A DNA stretch of 64,000 nt from the NCBI RefSeq assembly GCF_000524195.1, contig NW_020170381.1, positions 3,257,986 to 3,321,985 of the forward strand, given 5' to 3'. The position numbers and the translations under genes were made by a program. Below are positions 26,323-38,205 of the stretch, piece by piece; position 1 is the stretch's first letter, and the number at the start of each line of letters is the position of its first letter. The stretch is from Echinococcus granulosus. Its lineage: Eukaryota; Platyhelminthes; Cestoda; Cyclophyllidea; Taeniidae. The notes below the pieces were generated by a model. It did not search any database and was not told where the DNA came from. It saw only the letters and a program-made list of their open reading frames with translations.

Positions 26323-29300
26323 TCAAGCTCGAATAATCTGAGCAAGTTTGGTAATACTGTCGTCGGTTCGACTATGGTCGTGCGACGGATGGCTCCGTTG
26401 GTAAAGCTTAAGAAGATTCTGGTAGACTCCAACCTCAAATGCAACTCCCTGTTCGATCACCCTATTCACCACAGCCTGGAAAATATGGCAGAAAATAAAT
26501 GTTAAATGTGAAAACTGGAACAAAGGTGAGAGACGGCCCTAATGAAAGGAGATCTACTAAATGGCAGAATGCCGGTAGATAGAAACCAACCTCAGGAGTT
26601 AGGTAGAAGAGTTCGTAGAGCTGCTTAACCCGAATCAAATCAGACTCATGATTTTCAGTCAACAGAGCCAAGGCCTGCTGCAACTTATAGATATTTCGAC
26701 ACATTTTGCGATTGCCGTTCACATTCATTCGTGTAATTTGGGGTATGAGACGAAGGAATATTTGTGAGATAAAGTCTCCGAGACCATCGAAAATAAATCT
26801 ACAGAGAAATTGCATGCAGGTTGGAAGAGATTTGTTAAATGTGGTTAAGGGCAATGCCAACTGCGCCATTAAAATGTTTAAAAAGAATGGTCGAATGCGC
26901 ACCTGATTTCATGGGGGCAAAAGGAATGAATCAAAACCTCCTGCAGTTGGTCCCAATAAATAAGGCAGCGAGTGACTTCAGAGTCTACGTCCACTTCGTC
27001 GACAGGACACCAGAAGTTTGCTGTTCGTGGGAGGTTGCCGAAGAGGTTGTAGGCCTGCACACGCACGTCGAGGTAGACCGTGAGGAGGGTAGCGTCGGAG
27101 AGGGAGGTGAGCTCCTCGGCAGTCTTACCAAACAGTGCCATGTCAAGGTCCGACACGTTGCCCTCCAGCCACACTAGCCAGTTCTGCACACACCGCTCCA
27201 ACCAATGCTAAAAAATTGTTCATTTTTATTCCTCGTTACTACCAATGCTTCAAGACCCGTTTCACCATAGTAACGAATAAACACGTAGATTTAATTAATT
27301 AAAAAGAAAGTACCTAAGAGACAAAACTTATGATGGGACTCCAAGCAAGGCAATCCGTCCTCAGACCTTCATTACCATTATAATAAACCAAGACTGGTAT
27401 TAAAGACATTAATAGAAGCTATTTCTTCAAAAAACAAATAAAAACGAAGTGAATATTTGTAGATTTGCGTAGTTGAGCACAAACAAAAGCCACCGAAAGC
27501 ATAGTTTACGTAATTATGCAATTCTGGGAAATTTGCATGTTGTCACATGAGCAGTCGCGACTGAACATACTAATGATTCGCGCAGGCGTCCCATGCTCTT
27601 AATGGTCAGCATATCGGCAGTGGGTAAACAAAAACCATTGCTCGATCCAACTTCATCGCCAATGATGTGAAGCAAGTTGTCCATCTCCTTCACGGCCAGA
27701 CGAGTTGCCTCACGTTCGTGAAGAAGCTGAAATGATCCAACGACAGATACTGTCATCCCGGACTATGGGAGCGGGCGAGCTTATGATTCTTTACAAATAT
27801 TAGTGGTGGATGCATAAGCTTAAATAACCAAACACTTTGAGCTAGAGGGATATCTACACTGCCAAAAAAAAATTGAATGGAATGAAAACTTTTACAAAGA
27901 TATATGCACGATCGTTACCAGGACCACGTACCACCACCTTAAAAGTAAATAGCCACAAAAACAGACGTACGATATCCTCCTGCTTCGAAATTCCTCCATT
28001 GCTTACAGCAGCACCACTGCCATCCCCATCAGCCCGATCATTCTCAGCGCCGCTACCATGCCCAACAGAATTGGCGAAGGGAATGGCCTGCAGACTGGCT
28101 CCTCCCGTGAATGTGGAATCACTACGTCCGTTGAGCCCGAGGTTGGAGAGACCGAGCACAATAGCTGCCGCCGAACTGAGGCTCGAACCAGAGATGGAAG
28201 GGTGGCAAGGATCACCAAAAATTGTCGACTTGCTGCTGCTCGCTCCACCGTCGAGCTGAAAGTCGTGCGGATTCCCCACATTGTGAGCTGTGTTGACGGT
28301 CGCGAAGGCGTCTGCCGCCATCATGCGTTGCCAAACGGGGAAATTTCTATAAAGTGGGATAACAGGGGGAGAGGAAGCTAGTAACTGGCGCGATTCGTGC
28401 AAAACATTTAAACGCTTAGGTTAGTGGAATTAGCTACCGAAACGTTGGAAACGAAAATACTTATTCAGAGTGCCGGGATTATCACCTGACTGTCGAGTAA
28501 TTAACGAATATGGAAAAGTAGGACATAAGGGGAAAACATTAATAAAAAGTTGCAGTTAAAGTTAAAAACCAACTAAAATTTAAAATTGTTAGCTTCAAAA
28601 ATAACCAGTCTAAAGCACATTCACCGAGGACCACAAAGCAGTGCTAACATTACCAGTATGTAGTGTGGTGCCTGTAGCCAGACCGTGAAATAGTTGGCTC
28701 AAAAACCGGTAACTTGTTCAGTATTTGGTAATTTTGTGCAGAGCATTGTGCATTGTGAGATTTTAGGAAAGGTTAATGATAGGTGCCATGCTTAGTAGCG
28801 AACTCACGTCCAAAATCTGCTAAGATCCTTATCACGCGCCCATTCAGCACTGGGAATCGTCGCTCCATTTGTTTCCAAAACACTTATACCTAGTAATTTT
28901 AAAAATTAACAGATTAAATACATAATAAATAAGAGTGGTAAAAGGCCGTTAAAACTGTTTTTTGAATGTAGCGAATACAACATTTAGGGCAACAATGTGA
29001 ACAATCATATAGCAATGCTTTAAGTGCACCCTCTGCTAAGCAAAAGGAGACCAGGGAATAGTAAAAAAAACAATAGAATAACAGACTTTTATAAACAGAC
29101 GAGGCCCAGGTAAGGAAGGTCTCAAGAACAGAGAGGCCTATCTTGGCGCAGCTTGCAGCATAATCGGGGAGAGATATGGCCATGCCCTTGGTTTCCCCCA
29201 AGGCATGATTTGTCAGGTAGGCAACCTAAAGCGGCGCAAAGTACTGTTTTTATGCGGAGGACTTTTTACAAAATTCAAGATAATATTTACGAAACACTGA

Positions 29301-32300
29301 TTATCAGAGGAAGATGTATAAAACATCCACTAAGCGAAAAACCGATGTCTTGCCGGGTAATTGCTATTAGGAAAATCATTTAAAAGCACTTCACATCGAT
29401 TAGCTTAACTATCTGTCAAAAAATAAGCATTAGCAAACGCAATTTTTGACTCGAACATAAGAAAAAGGAACTATTTTATGATACCGAAAGCGAAAAATGA
29501 GGCCACCTAACACTAAATAAACCAATTGCCTAGTCGTTCTTTTTGTACCTATGGCCAGCATGCACTTATACTGCATCAATATCGTAGAACAAGATTGCAC
29601 GAGCGTACAGAAAGAATGGGACGTTGGAGACCAAGCTCTCGCTGTGTCTGTTGAGAGATAATGGCTGTTAGTGCATCTGGACCTGGAACAAAAGTCAAGC
29701 TTGATTAAATTCAAACAACCCCCCCCCCCCCTCCTCCGCCCGTTGGTACAGACGTCACTTAATGCCTGCATTGTAGGAAAAACGAATTTGATTCAATGGA
29801 AAGCTACATGATACTCAGAATGATGGTATAATTTCAGCTTGACCTCTAGCGCTAAACGCGACTATCCAGAACATGTTTAAACCCATGTCAATGCGGACAA
29901 AAGTACTAGAACTACGCATACCACTGATATTTGAGCCGATTTACCTCCAAATCAGCCGAACAACATTCGGCCAATGTCTTAGCATTGCAAAATTTTTTGT
30001 GTTTTAAGTATCAAGTAGAAACCTTACTTGAGACCGCAAGAACGATGGGCTGCCGAAGTTCCACTTCTGCATTCGGCAAATAAAGACGATCGATGAAGCT
30101 GAGCAAAAACACTCTCAGTTGGCACCGAACTGCAAGCCTATAAATTAAAAGTAGCTTCATCTTATTAAGGATGATACGTTGGCTAAACCACCAACGGGCA
30201 AAGTAAACAAGCCGGATACATGCAATACGCACGCAAACAATGGCGCCCATGCGAACCGAAAAGGGACAACACCTATCAATCACGCTCATCAAAGAAAAAA
30301 CATACGCGTTACCATCCAAGTAGTCGCACGATTCGATTTCACTACTGATTGTTGAAAGAATTGAGCCAGTACATGGAACAGCAAAATTACAAAAAATAGT
30401 AACAGTAACAGACAATCTGAGCCAAAGCTGATTGGTGACTTACGGAAAGAGGACGTATTCAGAACCATCACTGTATCGCATAAAAGGGGACTTGTAGCAA
30501 AATTACCGGCACTTGTCACTCAACACATGGAAATTTAACAAACCTGAAGGGTTAAACACAGAATCAATGGAACTGCAGTATTCATACTGACAAATTACCA
30601 GGATTTGGGAAAACTCATGGATAAGTTTAGAAAGTGGTTCATTTCAACATCCGGTCAAATGTTAAGCAAACGGTATATTGAAAATACCTATGCCGTAAGG
30701 GATAGTTCAAATGGTGTTGGGACTGCAAAAGGTTATTCCTTTCTTGATTGCCTAATTCAGTAACACGTATAGTAGCTCATTTAAGAGTGTAAATGCCAAT
30801 CTACTTATCAAATATTTGCTGAAATCCAAAGCAGATATGGACGAGCAAATAATTGGGCTAGAATTTTGCTTCACACCTGTGTAGCTGATTGTTTCCGGAA
30901 AAAAAGAACACGAATAAAGTGTCCATTGCCTAATTCCATTTTGAAGATCAGTGTTTTGCGGTGTCACGAATCGGAGTGGTGCATGCCAATTGCAACTACT
31001 TCTGAAATGTCAACCACAGACAAACAATAATCCTTGAACTTCTCACTTCCACGGAACACTTTTGCATCTCCGTAGCCACTAAATGGTTTTGACTTCCTTA
31101 CTTACTTCTTCGGTAACATTTTTTGTGCCCCCATAGCAAGGATGGCGCCCCTAAGACCTTGAACAATAGAGGCGGAACCAATGCTGCTCTTGCCTTCCGG
31201 CAAGGATGGAACCGGCAGTAGGCGCCGCTCGCCATCGTTACTGAGGGCATGCTGAACCACGCCTTGCGACGACACAGACTGTGTTTCAATGAGACGCGCG
31301 AAAGTGAGCACCAAGGAGTAGATACTCTTCACATTTCCAGCTGAGGGACGGCATACGATTGGGTAGGGGAAAACCGCTTCCCCTTGCACTCCGCCACTGT
31401 CCTCCACGTTTAGTGGCTTTATGCTGATCGAATCGTCTGACAGATCCTAGATTGAATGAAAATCAGCGAGAATAACTAAGGCTCATAACAGCTCTAACAA
31501 TAAGCATATTAGTAGGTAGTTGCTCGAGTTCCGTTAAATATTGACCATTTTTTCATGACTTGGCTGGCTTTAAGTTATTGCAAACAGTGTTACTCTTCTG
31601 AAATAAGTATTACTTAGGCCAGAATACATAACCGACACAATGTTGTAGATTAAAGCACATTTCATTCGTGGTTGGGAAAAAATGGTAAAGGCGGAAACTC
31701 ACAAAAGGCATATTGATGCGGTTTTCCCGAAGATAGCTATTCAAATTCAGACTGTGAGCCGTCTTAGAGAAACTGAAAAAGAGTTCGCCATTGTTGGATG
31801 TCGAGGATCTATCATTTAGCCCACCATTCTGCGCGTTGGATGATCCACTTGAATCACCTGTGACCCCCGAGAGGAAGGCAGGGAAACCTACCTTTCGCTT
31901 ACCCATCAGAGCATTCAAGTCCAACTTGCTCGCGTTGAAATTAGAGACTGCCGCCATTGATGTCGAAGAACCACGGATGTCGGTTACTGGAAGTGTAGGA
32001 TTATTTAAAGGTTTCCAGTTCGATAGATGGGCAGAGAGAACCGTTCGGACCTGCAACAAGAAAGGAATTAGTGAGAGGCAAGATATCTACTAGATAGCTT
32101 AATACAGAAAAGCTACTCTTGACCCATGTAATCGAAAACTGCTGAGGATATTTACAATGCCAGGAAAATTCCCATTTTAACGAACCATAAGCTGCTATCC
32201 AAAATGTTAAGGTTCAAATATCTTAGAACATTTCTCGACGTGCATTCTTGGTAAGTGCAGTTAATCTAGCAGTCACGTGAAGATCAATTTTACAGGTGTT

Positions 32301-35300
32301 CATACTCACGATAAGGTTAAGGTCAACCAGAAATATGTGCATATAGTGGCCATCCTGGAACTCGAACAATCAAGCCACCAGGTAGGTACATACATCCAAC
32401 ACTCCCTGCGTACGCACAATGTCGACATCAAAAGCCTTGTTTTCCGGAATCCTCATCTCCTGATTACTTCGGTTGGGATCTCGGTGCCACCAAAGATCAC
32501 ACGTAAAACACCAGTTCATAATAGAATCAATATTGACTATATAAGAGAGGCGACCAAAACCTCCACAATTGTTGGACAGACTTACTTACAATTCAAGTAA
32601 AATGGTACTCACTTCCATCTGAATGTATTCCCAAATATGTTCTTCCGAAAGTACATCCAAAAATTGGAAGGAAACATCGGGATTTTGCTGGAAAGACAAA
32701 AAATGAAGTAATGTTGAGATCGTCTTAAAAGCTACCCATGTAGTAAACCATAAGGCACATAACCATGCTTAAAGCACGAGACTAAGATGGGAAAGAAATG
32801 AAGAACCTCTTTTATTTTTCTGGTCGTTTTTAAAACCAGCATGAAGGCGTTGAAGTGCATGCAGAGAGCAGGAAAGAGCAGTTGCAACAACTCGACCAAA
32901 TAAGTCGGATCAGCTAGGCTAGAAGCCGGAGCTGTTTCCCCTTGTGCGACGAAACTGAAACGGAAATAACAAATAAAAAATCAGGTCAAGCCGCAAATTT
33001 TTAAATTACTCCATTGGATCATTAGTTGGGTCAGTTACACAGAGTATGAAGTATGTCCAAAAATAAAAAGGCGTCTCAAATCCATACTTATTCCAAAATA
33101 AATAAGCATGTGCCAAGGAGACCAAAGTTCCCATTCAGTAGTGCACTAAGTTGTCTGCTAGCTAAAGTGCAATACGGTTCTGCTAGCCACTTACAGGGAC
33201 ATGGAGAAATACATCCACCACCTACCAACTAGACCAATCAGAGACTCAATTACGGAACCATATTATATAAGACTTGATATTATGATTTAAAAATCTGGGC
33301 AAAGGACTTACGTGCGTTCGATTTCCGCAACGGCTGGAAGAGTTATGGAATCATGAATCTCAGCAATCAATCCACGTCCCCGCACAAAAATTTCATTATT
33401 ATTTCGGGTGGATTTTGAAGTAAGAAGTCCTGATAAATCACCAGCGGTACTATTACCTTGTGTCTTGAGGCGCCACGAAGAGAAGGCCTTTGCGAGTGTT
33501 AACAATAAAAACCGATGAGAAAGCGTCGTAGGGACAACACACATCCCTAAGAAACTCTGCTTTCAGCTGAAAATGGGGCCAGGTATCAATGGTTTGCCTG
33601 TATCTGAAAACGGCTATTTATGAACAACTTGCAACAAATTTGTGTTTCATGAGAGCTTCCTTGTTAGGCGATAAATGGTAGCACTTGCACATGTATGATC
33701 AGAAGGCTTTAGCAATAACGTTACTATTTAAAATCATAATTACTGACAATCCTTCCTGTGGAATTTACAGACAACTTTTATCATAAACAGTTCTCCACCA
33801 GTGAAGGAAATGAGGGGATGAACGTTGATGTGCGTGCACCAGGTGCTTTAATGAGAGAAAACAATCCAAAACTAAGGGTGAAGATAATACGCGATTCGGA
33901 TAGAAAGTGGGATGAAGCAAAACACTATAGTATGAATTCACTCTATCTCAATGTGGAGATATTGTACCATTTACGTATTTTCACATAGTTACTAAAGAAA
34001 GAAAACACTTTAGTCTAATTAAACTCAGGGGGCATTAACTTTTTGGCTGCTAGAAAATGCCTATTTAACAACCTAGAGTACCTGTTGGGAAATTAATAAA
34101 AGCTGTCTTATTCATACACCAATGCTACAGGAAATGTTCGGCAATAGGTAAACGCTTTTCAGATCCGGAATAAGATCACAACAGACAATTTCGTCGCTAC
34201 GAATAACTAGCAACGTTTACAACCCTCCATCTGCGTGGACACGCAAAATTCTTTAAAAGTGCCAAAAGGTATTAAGTGATAGTATAACGCTTTTCATTTC
34301 GAGATTTAAAATAAGAAGCTAGTAAAGTGGACGACACCGCATACCTATACGAAGTAGACCAAATTTTAAGAGCTTCATATAATGTACGAAGTACAATATG
34401 CAATAAAATTGGACTATGACATGTTTCAAACTGCACCTTTTACACAATGACACATAGTAAGAGCAAATGAAAAACGTCCACGGACCTTTCGACCTTTGCA
34501 ATCGGACTGTTCTTGTGATACCCGCAGATCTTAATACTGACAGCTAGGCTTAAAAATGAAGCCTTAAAGGAAAGGTAACGACAAAAGTGGAGCACTAAAC
34601 ACTGTTGGTTGGGTTGCTCAATGTGACGGCTCTTCACAGCACCTTCAAATCAAAAAATTATTTCAAAAAGATCCCACAGAAAAAGCATCCCAAAACTGCT
34701 TTTTTACGCCAAAAGTTGGTAAAAACCAATACGCCTCAAACTACTGTTATTCACAAGTGACCGAGCCTTTACATCTTTGGTTCACCCTTCTGGTGAAATC
34801 AGATGCTAAATGCGTACAGCCATTATTGCGACGGAAGGCGAAAATCGTAAATAAAACAGTCATTAGAAAAAGGACTGACCTGAGATAATTTCTGCAATCG
34901 ATGTAGACAATGAGTCAGTGCAACAATGTTTTCCGCCCACTGCCCTTTATCAGTTATCATGCGATCCATGAGGTCACGAGTTCGGTTGGCGCCGCCGTAG
35001 GAATGATGCATCATTCTATTCTTAGCCTCCTTCGACGAGGCGAAGGGTCCACTACCTAGGCGTTTGGAAAGGAGGCTTGCAGCCACCGCCTGAGGATCCT
35101 TGAAGAGGCTTGAGTCGACCTCCGGTGGATCGGATGAAAGAGAACGCCAGTCAGATAGTGGAAGATCACAGAAGGCCGCAACACCATCGGTTAACTGACT
35201 TCTTCGATGAGACGGGTAAAAATCAGATAAATGATCCGAGTTATATGATGTCAGACTGAAAAAAATAAAGGCCATTTTGTTCTAAACTCACTCATTTAAA

Positions 35301-36563
35301 AATAGCGTTTGAGGGGCGGAAAGGATAAAGAAGAGGATTACTCAATAAAGCAAGATAAATGTCTCAAAGTACTCCCTACCGCGGATATCACCGTCACACC
35401 ACCTAGGTTGAACAACCTTACACAAAGTATTGTTGACGTTCTAAACAATTGATGAGCTAAGAATAATTAAATGAATTTTAGGTCAAACCTCAAATGATCG
35501 ACTATAGAGCTAACTTGAATGGACAGTTAGCAGGGAAGACTTACGATCGTGAATATTGCATTCCTGCACCCAAACTGCACCGGTTATTTTTATCATTGAT
35601 CACCAGAGCTATTGGCTGATTGAACACGAGGAAAAAAAGGGTCGCACGCATTTCTTCAGTCAGAATCTATAATAGAGCATGGGACGCTGTAAACGCCCTT
35701 GACGCCACACGGACTGCTTTTACAATGAATTTAAGTGTCAACTACTATAACTCTAATGTGTGGAGCACTATTGAACGGAGTTATTTTTAACTCCAAAATT
35801 ATAGAAATATTCTTACAATTTAGCAGTAGATCACGTACTAATGATCGGTGCAGTGCTGCATTTAAAAAAAGGTGATTTGAGAACCGAGACGAATAAATAC
35901 ACGAATTTGACTAACGAAAGTACCCAAAAATGGTCAGCGTGTTTTTGAAAAGACAAAATTGTATGAAAACCACTAGTAAAGGTATCAAAGCGTAAATTAA
36001 CCCTCTTCTTGACAGACAGTTCGGCCTTGACGGTATCCAGAGCTGGTACATGTTCCACTTCCTTGGTCATAATTTCAGTCATCTTCAGTAAATACTCAGT
36101 AGCCTCTGGCCAAGCCTTAGCAGCGATTAGATTTTTCAAGACTTCGGGTGCAGTTTTCACGCGATCGAGCACCTCAATAAGTTCAAGAGCGCGTCGCTGT
36201 TCAACTAACTCCAGCCAAAGACGCCGCAGCTCCTCTCTATTAAAACTCAAAAGACTTTTGCATTGACCAATGTCTCGTTTCATTTTTTGGACTGCTTTAC
36301 GATTTTCTACAAAATTGGATACGTAATCAAAAACCTAAGCATACTCTGAAGGTCCTCTGAAACGTCACGATATACGTTCAAAATTTGGGTAACTTCATTA
36401 TACTTTTCTAAACAATACAAAGAAGCATAGCACCTTAGAATAATCTAAAAAAGGCATTTAGAAATGGTAAATACCGTTTAAGTACACGTTCAGCACTTCC
36501 TCTGTTTCAGTATAGTCACGTTCAAGATGCCTTCGTTTTCTTTCTCGCACCTCTTTGCTACTG
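26323..36563 (-). CDS. EXOC4: Exocyst complex component 4 (Sec8), 5' end unresolved
   Basis: Subunit of the octameric exocyst that tethers post-Golgi vesicles to the plasma membrane. Exons seen (plus-strand positions): about 36475-36560, 36345-36407, 36002-36306, 35545-35666, 34880-35255, 33312-about 33556, 32807-32954, 32613-32687, 31703-32050, 31106-31446, 30028-30137, 29609-29682, 29087-29225, 28808-28889, 27971-28346, 27571-27726, 26903-27207, 26591-26798, 26323-26475. Junction phases agree. Matches to human Sec8 run in order: NREELRRLWLELVEQR, YLVELLQLLFPAL, SLNLNSYLRENR, RCQLRVFLLSFIDRLYL, RELGLQRPIL, PSAEWARDKDLSRFW, TVYLDVRVQAYNLF, FIFDGLGDFIS, NRKMCRNIYKLQQAL and the C-terminal NLLKLYQRS. 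Long Ser/Gly-rich inserts (about 28.0-28.3 and 31.8 kb) are lineage-specific. The first coding exon, covering about 35 residues, is not identified. Confidence 0.93.
29719..29731. repeat. C13 homopolymer in an EXOC4 intron
   Basis: Run of 13 C on the plus strand, about 37 nt upstream of the 29609-29682 exon in transcript order, where it reads as G13. Length may be unreliable in short-read assemblies. Confidence 0.8.
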
Positions 36564-37322
36564 CTACATATGTAGAAGTGTAAAAAAGAAAGTAGCCAAC
36601 TTTTCAAGAAGCCCATGAATGAATGACATCAAATAAGATGATTGCGTCTAAACCAAGAATAAACCAAAAAAGTAAAACCCACCATGTCTTTAAATGTGTC
36701 TCAGTCTTCCAAAGATACAGATTGTTTCCGACTCTAAACCGTAGAAGCAAAAATTCTTTGTTTTAGAACCAACTGAAACTGTGCACATTAGTCCATAAAG
36801 TCAAGTGAAACAACAATTCACTTCATAGTGCTAACGATGAATGAGGTAACGACTGTAACTACAATCAAACTAACGAATTTAAGGCCATCGCGTAGGCACA
36901 TTATACGTGATAATACAGTGGAAAGCTATGGGGATTTAGCGTCCAAAGCATCATGAATAACTGGAAGCAATGATAAACTACTTTCCAAGCCTGATGGTTA
37001 TTATGACTCGTATAACTACACATTTATGAAGAGAATGTGATGCACCGAATATTTAGGTGAATGTATACCGGTGGGAGAACACGCGATGTAAAGCTCCGAT
37101 AAGCTAACGAACAATAATGAATATACGCATATGCCTTCCGACCGAAATGTGACCACCAAGGTTAAATGATTCAGTCAAGTAAGCCCAGGAGCTTGTAAAA
37201 TCAAAAATTCTTGCAATCATGCAGCAAAGTGCGTATCGCAAATACAATGTCTGAGTGCTCTTACTCATTGTTTGGAGACCTTCGGAAAATAACACTCGTT
37301 TAGATTGACAAGTTCAACTTAC
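36564..37322. other. Stretch upstream of the first clear EXOC4 exon
   Basis: About 760 bp in which the missing EXOC4 N-terminal exon was sought. No frame resembling the family N-terminus (an I-R-T-L-like segment before the first coiled coil) was found. Nothing else was recognised. Confidence 0.4.
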
Positions 37323-37443
37323 GATATTGCAACTCACGCCAGCAATATTTTTGGTAGATGATACGAGATGCAATAACATCAACATTACTAACTTTTAGTG
37401 TTGCAACGGTGTTTTTCATGGCTTTAATTTTGTCAGCATACAT
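37323..37443 (-). CDS. Candidate first exon, unassigned
   Basis: Opens with AAAATG at 37443 and reads 40 codons, including YADKIKAMKNTVATL and RIIYQKYCWRELQY, to a GTAAGT donor at 37322 (phase 1). There is no AG in the preceding 40 nt, so it looks like a start exon rather than an internal one. It could begin a small separate gene or an alternative EXOC4 transcript, but its phase does not fit the first clear EXOC4 exon directly. Confidence 0.35.
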
Positions 37444-37875
37444 TTTTAGTGAAATGGTTATCCGTTAAAAATAAGTGCTGAGAAATCCCTAAATGAACCC
37501 AAACGTATGAGTGGGTTGCTAAAATGGCAGAGCTAGTGACAGCTCAAGCAAACAGGTGACACACTATTAATTTCATTGGACTTATTTTCATCAGCTGCAG
37601 ACATTAACGTGGACATCCAAAGTTGGATCCATGGGCTAAATAGTTCTCACTGCCTAGTTTTAGAAAATTCTTTTACGCCAATTTTGCCCGATTACTTGTG
37701 TCATTATTTTATATTTACTACCTGGATGAATTGCTCTATTTTTGCCTTGTCAGTGACCTTTTTATGCCCATTGCATGAATTCTAAGTAGATGCATATACT
37801 CAATTGGCCAATAGTAACAAAGCTAAAGATAAACCAATAAGCGGACAAATTTGACCCGGACAAAGTAAAGCTTAC

Positions 37876-38005
37876 GGCTAGGTGTTTTGCTTCTGAGGTC
37901 TTCGGTATTCTTAACTGGATCAGGCGCCTTCGCCTCAAGTACTAGAGGATGTTTCACATATTTTCCCCTTCTAATATTACCGTCTTTATTCTTTTTAGTC
38001 ACCAT
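37876..38005 (-). CDS. Candidate first exon divergent to WLS
   Basis: ATG at 38005, then 43 codons of lysine-rich sequence (MVTKKNKDGNIRRGKY, later KTPS) to a GTAAGC donor at 37875, phase 1. It starts 200 bp from the WLS start on the opposite strand. GKY is also found near the N-terminus of human EXOC4, which is slim support for EXOC4's first exon. At least one further exon would be needed to correct the phase. Confidence 0.4.
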
Positions 38006-38205
38006 AAATGCCAAATAATGTTGTTAGAAATAACAAGTTTTCTCATCCTGGATGCATTTTCCACCCAATATATGTCATCCAACTTGCTATTTTCAAACAT
38101 AATACCTGTGACTGTATTTTAACATTTTTAAGTTGGAATCTAGATGTCATTTGGCCCTAGATTGATGTGTTATACGTGAATATATCTGTTTCATCTTAGG
38201 AGAAT
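38006..38205. promoter_or_regulatory. Possible bidirectional promoter
   Basis: 200 bp between the candidate leftward start at 38005 and the WLS start at 38206. It is AT-rich, with no defined TATA or initiator element that I would call. The arrangement alone suggests shared promoter sequence; it depends on the leftward exon being real. Confidence 0.35.

Noticed and set aside
30410..30530. Minus-strand stretch resembling EXOC4 (SPLLCDTVMVL)
   Set aside because: It would lie out of order relative to the family sequence, and direct joining of 31106 to 30137 keeps phase and matches the family without it.
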